A stretch of 64,000 nucleotides of DNA from Tolypothrix sp. PCC 7712 (GTDB lineage: Bacteria > Cyanobacteriota > Cyanobacteriia > Cyanobacteriales > Nostocaceae): the NCBI RefSeq assembly GCF_025860405.1, contig NZ_CP063785.1, positions 4,340,001 to 4,404,000 on the forward strand, written 5' to 3'. Positions 9,807 to 19,324 of the stretch are shown piece by piece. Position 1 is the first letter of the stretch, and every line of letters starts with the position of its first letter. The notes beneath the pieces are model-generated. The model saw nothing but the letters and a program-made list of their open reading frames with translations, made no database searches and was not told where the DNA came from. The translations under genes and the position numbers were made by a program.

Positions 9807-11573
9807 TCAAAATGGCGAATATTGCACTGAGAAGTACAAACCATTTTCTTGGAGACTACGCTTTTCCCCTTCTACAGATGTCAAAGGAATACCCCAATCT
9901 ATACGGGCTGAGAAGTTATTGTTTTGCTTCCATAGCAGCCCTACACCAGTCCCCACCAAAGTACTTGGAGATGGATCGCTACCCTTAACATTCCAACCTT
10001 TACCCACATCAATGAAAGGTGTCAGCTGTAATACTCCCCCCATTTTTGGGGCACGCAAAATCGGTAATCGAAATTCTGCTGAGAATAACATGCCATTATC
10101 TGTAAGCAATGTATCTTGGCGATAGCCACGTACACTTAATTGTCCACCCAAACCAAATTGCTCTAGAGGTACGAGAGAATCTGCTGCTAGTTGTAAATCG
10201 CCCCTTGCTAAAAATAGGGTGTCTGGTGCCAATTGTCGTACCCATTGCGCCTGTCCTCGCCAAGAGAAAAAGCGGCTATCTGGTTCGTTATCGTTAACAT
10301 TGGCACCAAACCAATCTACACCCAAACTAAATTGCGATCGCGCTGCAAAAACTTGGCTGGTAGTACGTTGGGTATATTCCTGAAAAAAGCGAAAGGCAGA
10401 AATATTGGTTCTTCCTTGAGCATCTGCACCAGGTGAAAGTTTAAATGGCCCAATATTATCGATACCTAACTCAGTTTGACTTTCTTGGCGCGAGAACGAC
10501 ACACCCACCGCTAATTCCTGGGAAGGTTTTTGTATTAATGGTTGTCGATAGCCAAATTCGTAAGATGTGGTATTCGATTGAATATCAAGAACGCTGAATG
10601 GTTCTTCAATTACTCTGTTCCAACCTTTGTTGAAGCCGAAAGAAAGTGTGCCATTATGGGCATTAATTGGGAGGGTGTAATTCAAATTAACTGTATTACT
10701 ACCATCGGTATTAGCGTATCCGATACTGAGAGTGTCGCCTAAACCGAGTAAATTGGCTTCTTGTAGATCCACACCCCGACGGAAACTACCTACACTAGGC
10801 GATCGCCCATTATCTAGAGATGCTGTGAGGCTGAAGGTGTCGGCTTCTTGAACTTCGACTTGTAATATATTGCTTCCCGGAGTTACCCCCATCTGTAACT
10901 CAGCTGAGAGATTTTGAATGCGCGGATCGAGGCGGAGTAGTTGCAACTTTTCGATTAAGCGCGGCACATTCAAGGGAGTTCCTGCACCAAGTCGAATGCG
11001 ATCGCGAATGTATTGACTACGCAATCGGCGATTACCAGTAATCTTGATTTCTTGGACGCTACCTTCGATCACCTGAATTTTGATTACCCCAGCTTCTACT
11101 GTTTGCGGTGTAATCAATGCGCCTGTAGTGACATAACCGTTATCGCTGTACAGCTTGGTAATCGCATCTTTGATTTGTAACAACTCTGCAAAACTGAGTT
11201 CTTTACCCACAAAAGGATCTGTAATCGTGGCAAACTGTTCTGCTTTGAAAACTGTACTCCCTAAAACTTCAATGCGCTCTACTCGAAACTTAGCATTAAG
11301 ATCGTCTTGCCAGGGAGTTGACTGATTTGGTAATTGTGGCGGAGGTAGTATGGGATTGGTTTTTGGTGGCTGCGGTAGCACATCCGCAGGTAATGGTGTC
11401 ACCGGAACTTCTTCTACTCTCCCAGGTGGTAAGGTTTGAGGATTAGCTGTTTGGGCATAGGTATTTTGACAGTTACCCAAAACTGCTGCTAAAACAAAGC
11501 TGAAACTTAGAGGCTTTAATAAAAAATTGGATCTGAATATTTGTTGGCTGAAAAAAACACATTTATTCTGCAT
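9807..11573 (-). CDS. TpsB / ShlB-FhaC family outer-membrane transporter
   Basis: 588 residues. Signal peptide about 1-40 (cut after NTYA), a Pro-rich linker (60-85), then POTRA modules from FRVERIEVLGSTVF (about 92) to about 245, including the GALITPQTVEAGVIKIQVIEG stretch typical of the ShlB POTRA_2 domain. The rest is a 16-strand-type beta-barrel with the VRGY motif of the Omp85/TpsB superfamily at 481-484 and a terminal Phe (QYSPF), the usual BAM recognition end. Length fits the family. It is first in a minus-strand series with the tpsA genes behind it, so it is the likely exporter of all of them from the periplasm to the surface. Confidence 0.95.
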   Translation of the reverse strand: MQNKCVFFSQQIFRSNFLLKPLSFSFVLAAVLGNCQNTYAQTANPQTLPPGRVEEVPVTPLPADVLPQPPKTNPILPPPQLPNQSTPWQDDLNAKFRVERIEVLGSTVFKAEQFATITDPFVGKELSFAELLQIKDAITKLYSDNGYVTTGALITPQTVEAGVIKIQVIEGSVQEIKITGNRRLRSQYIRDRIRLGAGTPLNVPRLIEKLQLLRLDPRIQNLSAELQMGVTPGSNILQVEVQEADTFSLTASLDNGRSPSVGSFRRGVDLQEANLLGLGDTLSIGYANTDGSNTVNLNYTLPINAHNGTLSFGFNKGWNRVIEEPFSVLDIQSNTTSYEFGYRQPLIQKPSQELAVGVSFSRQESQTELGIDNIGPFKLSPGADAQGRTNISAFRFFQEYTQRTTSQVFAARSQFSLGVDWFGANVNDNEPDSRFFSWRGQAQWVRQLAPDTLFLARGDLQLAADSLVPLEQFGLGGQLSVRGYRQDTLLTDNGMLFSAEFRLPILRAPKMGGVLQLTPFIDVGKGWNVKGSDPSPSTLVGTGVGLLWKQNNNFSARIDWGIPLTSVEGEKRSLQENGLYFSVQYSPF

Positions 11574-12367
11574 AAGATTTTGTAATAATTTTTACCTTTG
11601 TTTCTTTACCTCCTTGAACAATGCTTGAATCGTCATGTATAAGTTAGCGATCAAAGCTTAACAAGTCCATTTCCCAACACTAAAATAAGTAATATCTAAA
11701 GACGCTGCAGATTGTTTCTGTATCCAACTGACCAGAACGCCAAATTCACGAATGGGGACTGGGGAATAGGGAAGTAAATCAGGAGAGGAGGACAAACAAT
11801 TCAAAATTATGGCGAATAGCCATTACCTCTTGAATATTGACAAAATATTTTCATGCGCCCTGATTAAACCTGAGCGCGTACCCAAGCTTTAATGACTAAT
11901 TAATGTACCTATTTATATATGTCTGGTCATATCATACTGATGCTCAAGCGCATTAGTAAGCCGAAATTATACTGTAATTTCGTATCTGAATAGCAAAAAA
12001 CTACGTATTTTCCGAATGCTGAATTTCCCATTGCAACAGATAAAAGCCGCTTTAATAAAGTGTTGCTAATTGAAATCGTTAAAAAAAAGAAAAATAAAAT
12101 GTTATAAATTATACAATAAATATATGATTGCAGCGCCCTCATAAACTACATATTTATTTCTTAGGTACTTCCAGAAAATAAATTATCCAATGTACTCCGA
12201 GAATATATTCTTTGTCCCCCCTGCTTATTGAGACGTGATTAATCGCATCTCTGTCCCGCAAGTCCCTGAGCAGGTGGGGTGTTGCCTGTGAAGCTGGTGC
12301 TCAGAAAATTATTGGTCTTAACACACATTTCCCAAAGTGCGTATTATAATTGAAGTATGAAGAACAT
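11574..12367. other. Intergenic region between tpsB and tmRNA
   Basis: About 790 AT-rich bases holding the leader of the tpsB gene (left-facing) and the promoter of the tmRNA gene (right-facing). I see no convincing coding frame; a 71-codon minus-strand frame at 11927-12142 has no recognisable features. A GC-richer patch at 12220-12300 has no function that I can name. Confidence 0.6.
12345..12350 (+). promoter_or_regulatory. -10 element (TATAAT) of the tmRNA promoter
   Basis: A perfect TATAAT lies 18 bases before the mature tmRNA 5' end; transcription would start near 12357, leaving a short leader to be removed by RNase P. A -35 match (TTAACA at 12318-12323) is weak and 21 bases away. Confidence 0.55.
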
Positions 12368-12753
12368 GGGTCCGTCACGGTTTCGACAGGTTGGCGAACG
12401 CTGCTCTGTGATTCAGGTCGAGAGTGAGTCTCCTCTCGCAAATCCAAGGCTCAAAACAAAAGTAAATGCGAACAATATCGTAAAATTTGCTCGTAAGGAA
12501 GCCCTAGTTGCTGCCTAATAGCCTCTTATAGGTCCGAGCGTCTTTAGTCCGACTCCGTTAAGGGCTAGAGACCAACCCCAACGGATGCTCTAGCAAGTAT
12601 TCTCTGGTTGACTTGCTAGCTAAGACTTAATCAGAGCATCCTACGTTCGGGATAATGAACGATTCCCGCCTTGAGGGTCAGATAGGCTAAACCTGTGAAT
12701 GAGCGGAGGGTCAATACCCAATTTGGACAGCAGTTCGACTCTGCTCGGATCCA
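12368..12753 (+). ncRNA. ssrA: Transfer-messenger RNA (one-piece tmRNA)
   Basis: The 5' end GGGTCCG pairs with CGGATCC near the 3' end to make the acceptor stem (one G-U), and the 3' T-arm segment GCAGTTCGACTCTGC is the normal TpsiC hairpin. The resume codon GCG at 12468 opens a 16-codon tag ending in TAA at 12516-12518, read as ANNIVKFARKEALVAA, close to the tag known for Nostoc/Anabaena and ending in the protease-recognised LVAA. CCA is not encoded after the discriminator A (12753), so it must be added afterwards. Role: with SmpB, releases stalled ribosomes and tags the unfinished protein for degradation. It stands alone with its own promoter and terminator. Confidence 0.97.
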
Positions 12754-12771
12754 CTACAAATATTGAACAAG

Positions 12772-12810
12772 TCCACCTGATAATTTAATATCTAGGTGGA
12801 TTTTGTTTTT
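12772..12810 (+). terminator. Rho-independent terminator of the tmRNA
   Basis: Seven-base arms TCCACCT (12772-12778) and AGGTGGA (12794-12800) enclose a 15-base loop and are followed directly by TTTTGTTTTT, 19 bases after the mature tmRNA end. Confidence 0.85.
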
Positions 12811-13041
12811 AGCCTCAAGACATGGTTAGTCCCTAAGGTAAATGGTTGGTTCTTCCTTACCTGTTATGCCAAATTATTAGTTAAACATGAAAAATAACTG
12901 TCAATGGCTGTCATTGCTTCTAGTACTCTTAGGCTACTATTTGCTACGCAACGCTAATATGTAGTATATAGTAGATATTAGTAAGTATTTGAAGTCTATT
13001 GACGGTTTATAACTTAGTTTGGTTTATTTTCATCGATTTAT

Positions 13042-14256
13042 TTAGCTCAGTAAAGGAACTTCAATAGTAAAGCAACTTCCCTTCCCAACCTCGCTATGAA
13101 CCCAAATATTACCGCCATGTTGTTCGACAATTTGCTTGACTAAAACTAGCCCTAATCCACTACCTTCATATTGACGGCTCAAACCGCTATCCAATTGCAC
13201 AAAAGGTTGAAAAAGTTTATCAATATCTTCTGGGGCTATGCCAATGCCAGTATCTGCTATGGATATGACCAGCCAAGCATGATGATTTTGCGTAGGGTCA
13301 ATATATTTAATTTCTGTTTTATAAACTGATGTGGGAACAGATTCAACTGTTAGTGTAACCTGACCACCCTGAGGAGTAAATTTAACGGCATTACTCAGTA
13401 AATATATTATTGATTGAGCTATACGTTGTTTATCAATCGTAATTTTCTTTAAATTCGGCTGAATTTCTGCAAGTAATTGAATATCTTTCTTTACCGCTTT
13501 TTGACTAATTATAGCGATAACATGGTTACAAATTTCTTCAATATTAACTGATGTGAGTTCCAGTTCTATTGTGCCTCTTTCGATTCTGGATACATCAAGA
13601 ATATCGTTGATTAAAGCCAGCAGATTTTCTCCACTCTGTTCAATAGTTAATAGTGCTTGTTTTTGTGGCTCGTTGATAGTACCAAAAATTTCATCTTTTA
13701 ACCCTTCTGTCATACCCAATATGGCATTAAGAGGAGTACGCAGTTCATGACTCATCACCGAAAGAAAATTACTTTTTGCTCGGTTAGCAATTTCTGCCTG
13801 ATCTTTAGCTTTAATCAGTTCAGCCGTGCGTTCTTGGACAAGTTCTTCCAATTCCACCTGTAATGAATACAAAGAAACATGGGTTTTTACTCTTGCTAAT
13901 ACTTCTTTTTCTTGGAAGGGTTTACAAATGTAATCGACTGCTCCTAACTCTAAAGCTTGAACCTTACTGCTAGTATCAGATAAAGCCGTCATAAAGATAA
14001 TGGGAATTTTCTCAGTACCAGAATTAGCCTTCAACCTCCGACAAGTTTCAAATCCATCGATTCCCGGCATCATCACATCTAGCATGATTAAATATGGGTG
14101 AGCATATCCTGCCTGTTCAATAGCTGATTCTCCATCTGTGGCCATTAATGTTTTCCAGCCACATCCGTTTATCATTTCTGATAACACTTTCAAATTATGA
14201 GGATTATCATCTACTAAAAGAATATGCTTTAATTTGGCAGAACTATTTTCTATCAT
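13042..14256 (-). CDS. Receiver domain-histidine kinase (response-regulator hybrid)
   Basis: 404 residues, no membrane segment. An N-terminal receiver (about 10-130) has the acidic pair DD16-17 and phospho-acceptor Asp60 in LIMLDVMMPG, with the conserved Lys in CKPF. A short coiled coil (LEELVQERTAEL) leads to a HisKA domain with His170 in SVMSHELRTPLN and a HATPase domain with the N box, DTGIGI and GSGLGL. This is the architecture of a cytosolic RR-HK that takes phosphate from a partner. Its receiver is closely related to that of the 22102-23403 product, but the kinase parts belong to different subfamilies. It faces away from the CHAT gene cluster; a link with it is only suggested by closeness. 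Confidence 0.93.
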   Translation of the reverse strand: MIENSSAKLKHILLVDDNPHNLKVLSEMINGCGWKTLMATDGESAIEQAGYAHPYLIMLDVMMPGIDGFETCRRLKANSGTEKIPIIFMTALSDTSSKVQALELGAVDYICKPFQEKEVLARVKTHVSLYSLQVELEELVQERTAELIKAKDQAEIANRAKSNFLSVMSHELRTPLNAILGMTEGLKDEIFGTINEPQKQALLTIEQSGENLLALINDILDVSRIERGTIELELTSVNIEEICNHVIAIISQKAVKKDIQLLAEIQPNLKKITIDKQRIAQSIIYLLSNAVKFTPQGGQVTLTVESVPTSVYKTEIKYIDPTQNHHAWLVISIADTGIGIAPEDIDKLFQPFVQLDSGLSRQYEGSGLGLVLVKQIVEQHGGNIWVHSEVGKGSCFTIEVPLLS

Positions 14257-15149
14257 TTTTAATCCCTTGGCAAATATAGTTGCTAGCTTTCCTCTGCTGT
14301 AGGTAACAAAAGCAAGTTATACATGTCTTTTGATAATTGATTTAAATTATTTGCAGACTCTAGTACAAGAAGGCTGTATCTCTACGGGGAAGCAAGCTAC
14401 GCGTAGCGTCTCTCTCCGCAGGAGAAGTATGAAGGCTAAAGTATGAAAGAAAGAGGTATATGAAGTAGTTCTTTGAGGCATTTAGAATAATAGCCTAATT
14501 TACGCCCTGTTATGCTACAATGCCTCCATGATTGGCTTATATTTACCAAAATACGCAATAATTCACCTGTTAAACCATAGTTTTTGCTTATTTATTAGCT
14601 TTTAAACTGCTTTTACTTGCATACCCTGATTTTTGGTTAATGACTCAATTTATCAATAATGTAGTGCTGTTACAAGCGATATTATTTTGGGAAATATACA
14701 TTCAGAGTCAGTTCACTCAATATTAGGTGATCACAATAAATTATATGCACATAAAAAAGTTTCAGGCACAGTTTTTGGGTAGGCATACACCCCATTAAGT
14801 ATTGCGCTACATCTTTGCTTTAAATAACAGATTTTTTATCAAATGCTTGTACTGAATCGGCTCTTTAATAGGTGTAATTAGAGACTGACTGATGAAAGCA
14901 ACTGTTGTTTGGTTAGGTTTGGTAAATATAGCGGTTCTGCCATTGAGTGCAATTTGACAAATGACAGTCCTCTCCTATCAGAGACGCTACAAGTAGCTTA
15001 TTTCCCCAAAAAGGTACACCAGTGCTCTTGCCTTTTCCATAATTCACTAAACAACCAGCATTAAAAGCTGAAATTGATAGATTGCATCATCAGTTGGGCA
15101 ATATTTAAGAAAGTGCTGTGACTAATTTTTAACCTATGAGTAATGAGTT
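14257..15149. other. Long intergenic region with dispersed repeat and possible gene relic
   Basis: At 14375-14430 there is a common Nostoc-style dispersed repeat (GGGGAAGCAAGCTACGCGTAGC with the CTACGCGTAG palindrome). Around 14893-14958 a tiny frame starts MKATVVWLGLVNIAVLPLSA and stops, and at about 15061-15109 a tail-like frame ends in EIDRLHHQLGNI. These could be the two ends of a decayed small exported protein. Otherwise AT-rich, without clear genes. Confidence 0.4.
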
Positions 15150-17702
15150 ATGACTTTTTTCATCACACAACGTCGTTATCTATATATCAGTCTGAGTCTT
15201 CTGAGTTTGTGTTTAGCTGTAACTATCACACCTGCTAGAGCATCTGTGGAAGTATCTACAAATCCTATTTTCAACGCTTCAACATCTACCAATCAGCTAG
15301 AAGAGGGACGAAACCTCTATCGCTCAGGGCAATTTACAGAAGCAGTTAAAGTTTGGCAAACAGCAGCACAGCAATATCACACTCAAGGAGATCGCCTCAA
15401 TGAAGCCTTGAGTTTAAGTTATGTCTCACTGGCACAACAGGAACTTAATCAATGGCCAGCCGCCAGTCAATCTATTGAGGAAAGTGTCAAGCTTTTACAA
15501 AAACTTTCACCCCCTGCTGATGCAATTGTCTGGGCGCAAATACTCAATACTAGAGGAAATTTGCAACTACACACTGGTAAAGCCGAAGTTGCTCTGGAAA
15601 GTTGGCAACAAGCTCAAAAATTTTATGAGCAAGCAGGCGACCAGATGGGCAATTTGGGTAGTCAAATCAACCAAGCACAGGCTTTACAAAGTTTAGGATT
15701 TTATCGCCGTTCTAAACAGCAGTTAGAGGCGCTCACGCAAAAACTGGCAGCAATGCCAGATTCAGAAGTCAAAGTGAGTGGGTTGCGATCGCTTGGTTTA
15801 GCGCTGCAAATGATTGGCGATTCTGGCAAGAGTCAACAGATATTAGAGCAAAGTTTAGCAGCCGCCAATAAAATTGGTGCTACACCTCATTTAAGTTCTA
15901 TTTTGTTGAATTTGGGTAAAACTGCCGTAGACTTACAAGATCCGGATGCGGCATTAGATTACTTTGAACAGGCACAAAAAATCACTGCTAATCCAGGCGA
16001 TCAATTACAAGCGCATCTAGCTCTGTTTAAACTTTTCATTGACTACGACAAGCTGGAACTAGCTGCTCCTTTAGCACCGCAAATACAACAACAACTGGCA
16101 GAACTGCCTACCAGCCATACCTCCCTCTACGCAGCCATCAATTTTGTTGCTACCCTCAATCGCTTAGAAAATCCTGAGCAAATCGTACCTCTCAAGGATT
16201 TGGGTCAACTGATGGCCGTGACAGTTAAGTCTGCACAGCAGCTGCAAGATACACAAGCAGAAGCTTACGCACTGCATCAATGGGGAAAACTTTATAGTCG
16301 GACACAGCAGTTAGCGCAGGCCAAAGAATTAGCGCAGAAATCCCTCAATATTGCCCGCCAACTCGAAGCCGAGGATATCATTGCTCAATCAGCTTGGCAG
16401 GTGGGTAAGTTGTATAAACAACAAGGCGATCGCCCAAAAGCAATTAAAGCTTATAGTGAAGCAGTTAAGGCTTTAAAGGCACTGCGGGGCGATTTGGTGG
16501 CTATTAATCCAGATGTCCAGTTTTCTTTTCGCGAGAGTGTCGAGCCTGTTTACCGGGAACTGGTAGGTTTACTGTTAGACGAGCAACCAACTCAAACAGA
16601 ACTCATGCAAGCCCGTGAGTTAATCGAATCTCTACAAATTGCCGAATTAGATAACTTTTTCCGCGAAGCCTGTTTAGATAGAGCTAAACAGATTGACCAG
16701 GTTGACCCCACAGCAACGGTGGTTTATCCGATTATTTTGCCTGATCGCCTAGCAGTTATTCTCTCTCAAACTGGGCATCCACTGCGTTATTATGTGACAC
16801 ACAAATCTCAAGGGGAAATTGAGCAAACTCTCGACAAATTATTAGTTGGCTTTAACCCTGTCTCCGATTCTAAAGAACGCGATCGCGTTTCTCAACAGAT
16901 TTACGATTGGCTAATTCGCCCAGCAGAAGCAGACCAAGCTTTCAAAGATACTAAGACATTGGTATTTGTGCTGGATGGTCACTTACGTAATATTCCGATG
17001 GCAGCTTTATATGATGGTAAGCAATACCTCATCGAAAAGTATGCTGTGGCCCTTTCACCGGGAATGCAATTAATAGCCGCGCGATCGCTCCAACAAAATC
17101 ATATTGATGCGATCGTTGGTGGTATCAGTGAATCTCGTAGTGGCTTTAGCGCTTTGCCGGCTGTGGAATCAGAAGTGAGGCAAATCTCTAAGACAGTACC
17201 TTCTTCGATGTTGCTCAATCAGCAATTCACCGGTCAAGCTCTTGCGGATCGTGTCAAATCTAGTAGTGCTGATGTTGTCCATTTAGCAACCCACGGACAA
17301 TTTAGTTCCCGCCTAGAAGATACTTTCTTACTTACTTGGGATGGAGAAGTTAATGTCAGAGAGTTGTCCGAACTCCTAAAAAATCGAGGTAACGAGCCAT
17401 CGAAAGCGATTGAGTTGCTCGTATTGAGTGCCTGTGATACAGCCACTGGTGATGATCGCGCTGTGCTGGGATTAGCAGGATTAGCTGTCAAGTCTGGTGC
17501 CCGTTCCACTATCGCCACCCTCTGGCCAGTTAAAGATAAGGCAGCTGCTATGCTGATGACTCGCTTCTACGATCAACTACGACAACCCAACATCACTAAA
17601 GCCGAAGCACTGCGACAAGCCCAAATCAACCTAATTCGCCAAACTGATTTTGTCGATCCGTTCTTTTGGTCTGCTTTTGTTTTAGTCGGCAGTTGGCAGT
17701 AA
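15150..17702 (+). CDS. Exported TPR-CHAT (caspase-like) protein
   Basis: 850 residues. Signal peptide 1-31 (cut after ARA), then about ten TPR-like helix pairs from 48 to 460 (for example EEGRNLYRSGQFTEAVKVWQ), then a CHAT domain about 545-850. Both catalytic residues of the caspase-like fold are visible: His715 in LATHGQF and Cys762 in VLSACDTATG. So the protein is a probable cysteine endopeptidase acting outside the cytoplasm, with TPRs as a docking platform. It heads a plus-strand group with the DUF928 gene (294 bases on) and the CHASE2 kinase gene. CHAT proteins of this kind often sit near haemagglutinin/TPS genes in cyanobacteria; processing of or co-operation with the TpsA products is an inference. 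Confidence 0.9.
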   Translation: MTFFITQRRYLYISLSLLSLCLAVTITPARASVEVSTNPIFNASTSTNQLEEGRNLYRSGQFTEAVKVWQTAAQQYHTQGDRLNEALSLSYVSLAQQELNQWPAASQSIEESVKLLQKLSPPADAIVWAQILNTRGNLQLHTGKAEVALESWQQAQKFYEQAGDQMGNLGSQINQAQALQSLGFYRRSKQQLEALTQKLAAMPDSEVKVSGLRSLGLALQMIGDSGKSQQILEQSLAAANKIGATPHLSSILLNLGKTAVDLQDPDAALDYFEQAQKITANPGDQLQAHLALFKLFIDYDKLELAAPLAPQIQQQLAELPTSHTSLYAAINFVATLNRLENPEQIVPLKDLGQLMAVTVKSAQQLQDTQAEAYALHQWGKLYSRTQQLAQAKELAQKSLNIARQLEAEDIIAQSAWQVGKLYKQQGDRPKAIKAYSEAVKALKALRGDLVAINPDVQFSFRESVEPVYRELVGLLLDEQPTQTELMQARELIESLQIAELDNFFREACLDRAKQIDQVDPTATVVYPIILPDRLAVILSQTGHPLRYYVTHKSQGEIEQTLDKLLVGFNPVSDSKERDRVSQQIYDWLIRPAEADQAFKDTKTLVFVLDGHLRNIPMAALYDGKQYLIEKYAVALSPGMQLIAARSLQQNHIDAIVGGISESRSGFSALPAVESEVRQISKTVPSSMLLNQQFTGQALADRVKSSSADVVHLATHGQFSSRLEDTFLLTWDGEVNVRELSELLKNRGNEPSKAIELLVLSACDTATGDDRAVLGLAGLAVKSGARSTIATLWPVKDKAAAMLMTRFYDQLRQPNITKAEALRQAQINLIRQTDFVDPFFWSAFVLVGSWQ

Positions 17703-17996
17703 GTATTACTCAAGTATAAGTACTGTTTTAATAGTAAATTATTGAACGTAAAATATCAGTACTTAGAACTCGTCAATCAAGTGTTTTTCTCAGTGATATC
17801 ACTGTCTATCTTTTTGGGATATAAGTGTGATATTTATCAAAAATTAGCTGGAAATTATCAGAGAATAAGGAAAATAAGCATATACTAAAACTGTGTATTC
17901 CGCTTAAAAAAGTTGTGATTAGATTAATAACACAAGTTTACTTATCAAGTCGGAATAGAGTATTAAATATCACGCCTTGTAAACGAGGTAAAGATA

Positions 17997-19109
17997 ATGA
18001 AACGTCAATATTTAGCTAGTACATTAAGCGTCGTCGCTTTGATGGCTAGTACCACATGGTCAAGTGCTTATGCGTTGACATTTACCCCACCTCCAAACAA
18101 TGGTGCGCCTAGCCAAGCCACAGGAGGGGCTTCTCGTGGTAGTTTATTTACTCCTCCTGCTTCGGGAAAGGGTGCACCTAGCCAAGCCACAGGAGGAGCT
18201 TCTCGTGGTAGTTTATTTATTCCTCCTGCTTCGGGAAAGGGTACACCCAGACAAGCTACAGGAGGGGCTTCTCGTGGTAGTTTATTTACTCCTACCTCGG
18301 GAAAAGGTACACCCAGACAAGCCACAGGAGGAGCTTCTCGCGGTAGTTTATTTACTCCTACCTCGGGAAAAGGTACACCCAGACAAGCCACAGGAGGGGC
18401 TTCTCGCGGTGACCTGTTTACACCAGTTGCGGGGAAAGGTACACCACGACAAGCGAGTGGGGGTGCTTCTCGCGGCGACTTGTTTACACCGGTTGCTGGG
18501 AAAGGTACACCACAACAAGCAGCAGGCGGCGCTTCTCGCGTTGGTACATACGAATTAAATCCTTCAACAGTAGCAGCAACAGGGCCAGCAGCGCTGATTG
18601 CACTCCTACCTGAAAGCTTTTATGGCACAACATTGTCAGAACATCCGACAATTCTGGTCTATATTCCAGCTTCCAATGCTGCAGAAGCCGTATTCAGTCT
18701 CAAGGATGAAGCGGGCAATACGCAGCATCAAATGACTGTTCCTGTTGCGGGTAAATCTGGAGTAATTGCTGTGCAATTGCCTACAGATGCACCTGCTTTA
18801 GCCGTGAACAAAAATTACCATTGGTTTTTGGCGCTGAAAATAAATGGAGAACTCAGTCCCAGTACACCTTACGTCGATGGTTGGATTCAACGCATCCAGC
18901 CCAATGCAGAATTAGCAACGGCAATGCAGGATCAAGACGCTTTGAAACGGGCGACAGCTTTGGGTAAAAACGGGGTTTGGTATGACTGTGTGGCCACACT
19001 TGCTATGTTACACACCGATCAACCAACTAATGTCAGCCTCAGCAAGCAATGGGAAGAACTCCTCTCATCAGTCAGCTTGAAAGAGTTGGCCACGGTTCGG
19101 TTAAATTAA
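17997..19109 (+). CDS. DUF928 family exported protein with seven N-terminal repeats
   Basis: 370 residues. Signal peptide 1-26 (cut after AYA). Residues about 35-185 are seven tandem units of 21-23 residues with consensus GKGTPRQATGGASRGSLFTP, encoded by 63-69 base repeats (18100-18545) that are nearly identical at the DNA level. The rest (about 190-370) is the DUF928 domain: LIALLPES, a beta-rich stretch, NYHWFLALKING and the closing PYVDGWIQRI helix region. Function of DUF928 is not known; it is regularly found beside CHAT and CHASE2 genes in cyanobacteria, as here. The repeats are basic and low in complexity, so they may bind an anionic surface polymer (inference). Confidence 0.88.
   Translation: MKRQYLASTLSVVALMASTTWSSAYALTFTPPPNNGAPSQATGGASRGSLFTPPASGKGAPSQATGGASRGSLFIPPASGKGTPRQATGGASRGSLFTPTSGKGTPRQATGGASRGSLFTPTSGKGTPRQATGGASRGDLFTPVAGKGTPRQASGGASRGDLFTPVAGKGTPQQAAGGASRVGTYELNPSTVAATGPAALIALLPESFYGTTLSEHPTILVYIPASNAAEAVFSLKDEAGNTQHQMTVPVAGKSGVIAVQLPTDAPALAVNKNYHWFLALKINGELSPSTPYVDGWIQRIQPNAELATAMQDQDALKRATALGKNGVWYDCVATLAMLHTDQPTNVSLSKQWEELLSSVSLKELATVRLN
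18100..18545 (+). repeat. Seven tandem 63-69 bp coding repeats in the DUF928 gene
   Basis: Each unit encodes the motif QATGGASRGSLFTP with small changes. Units 3 and 4 are almost the same at the nucleotide level, which points to recent slippage or unequal crossing-over and predicts copy-number variation between strains. Confidence 0.85.
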
Positions 19110-19117
19110 TTTTCAGT

Positions 19118-19148
19118 ATTTCGTAGCCAGTGCTGCTGGCTACGAAAT
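19118..19148 (+). terminator. Strong hairpin after the DUF928 gene
   Basis: Perfect 13-base arms (ATTTCGTAGCCAG at 19118-19130 and its complement at 19136-19148) with a 5-base loop, nine bases after the stop codon, followed by a T-rich but not uniform tract. It would separate the CHAT/DUF928 transcript from the CHASE2 kinase gene. Confidence 0.65.
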
Positions 19149-19324
19149 TATTTATCCTGAAATTGAAAATGGGTAATGGGTATGTGGAATAAGGCTTTTA
19201 GTGAAATGGTATGAAAGAATTTTTGAATTACAAATTACGTATTTGCTTCTTACCGGAGGCGCGTCTTACGAATTAGTAATTATTAATTATATTGACTGCA
19301 ATAAATTAACTGTGTGGCCCAAAT

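Noticed and set aside
11927..12142. 71-codon minus-strand frame between tpsB and tmRNA
   Set aside because: AT-rich, low complexity, no ribosome site or recognisable motif.
18100..18545. 63-69 bp repeats considered as a CRISPR array
   Set aside because: No spacers; repeats are in frame in the DUF928 gene.
18068..18558. Long antisense and alternate-frame reading frames over the DUF928 repeats
   Set aside because: Repeats without stops are open in several frames; only the plus frame starting at 17997 has signal peptide and domain.
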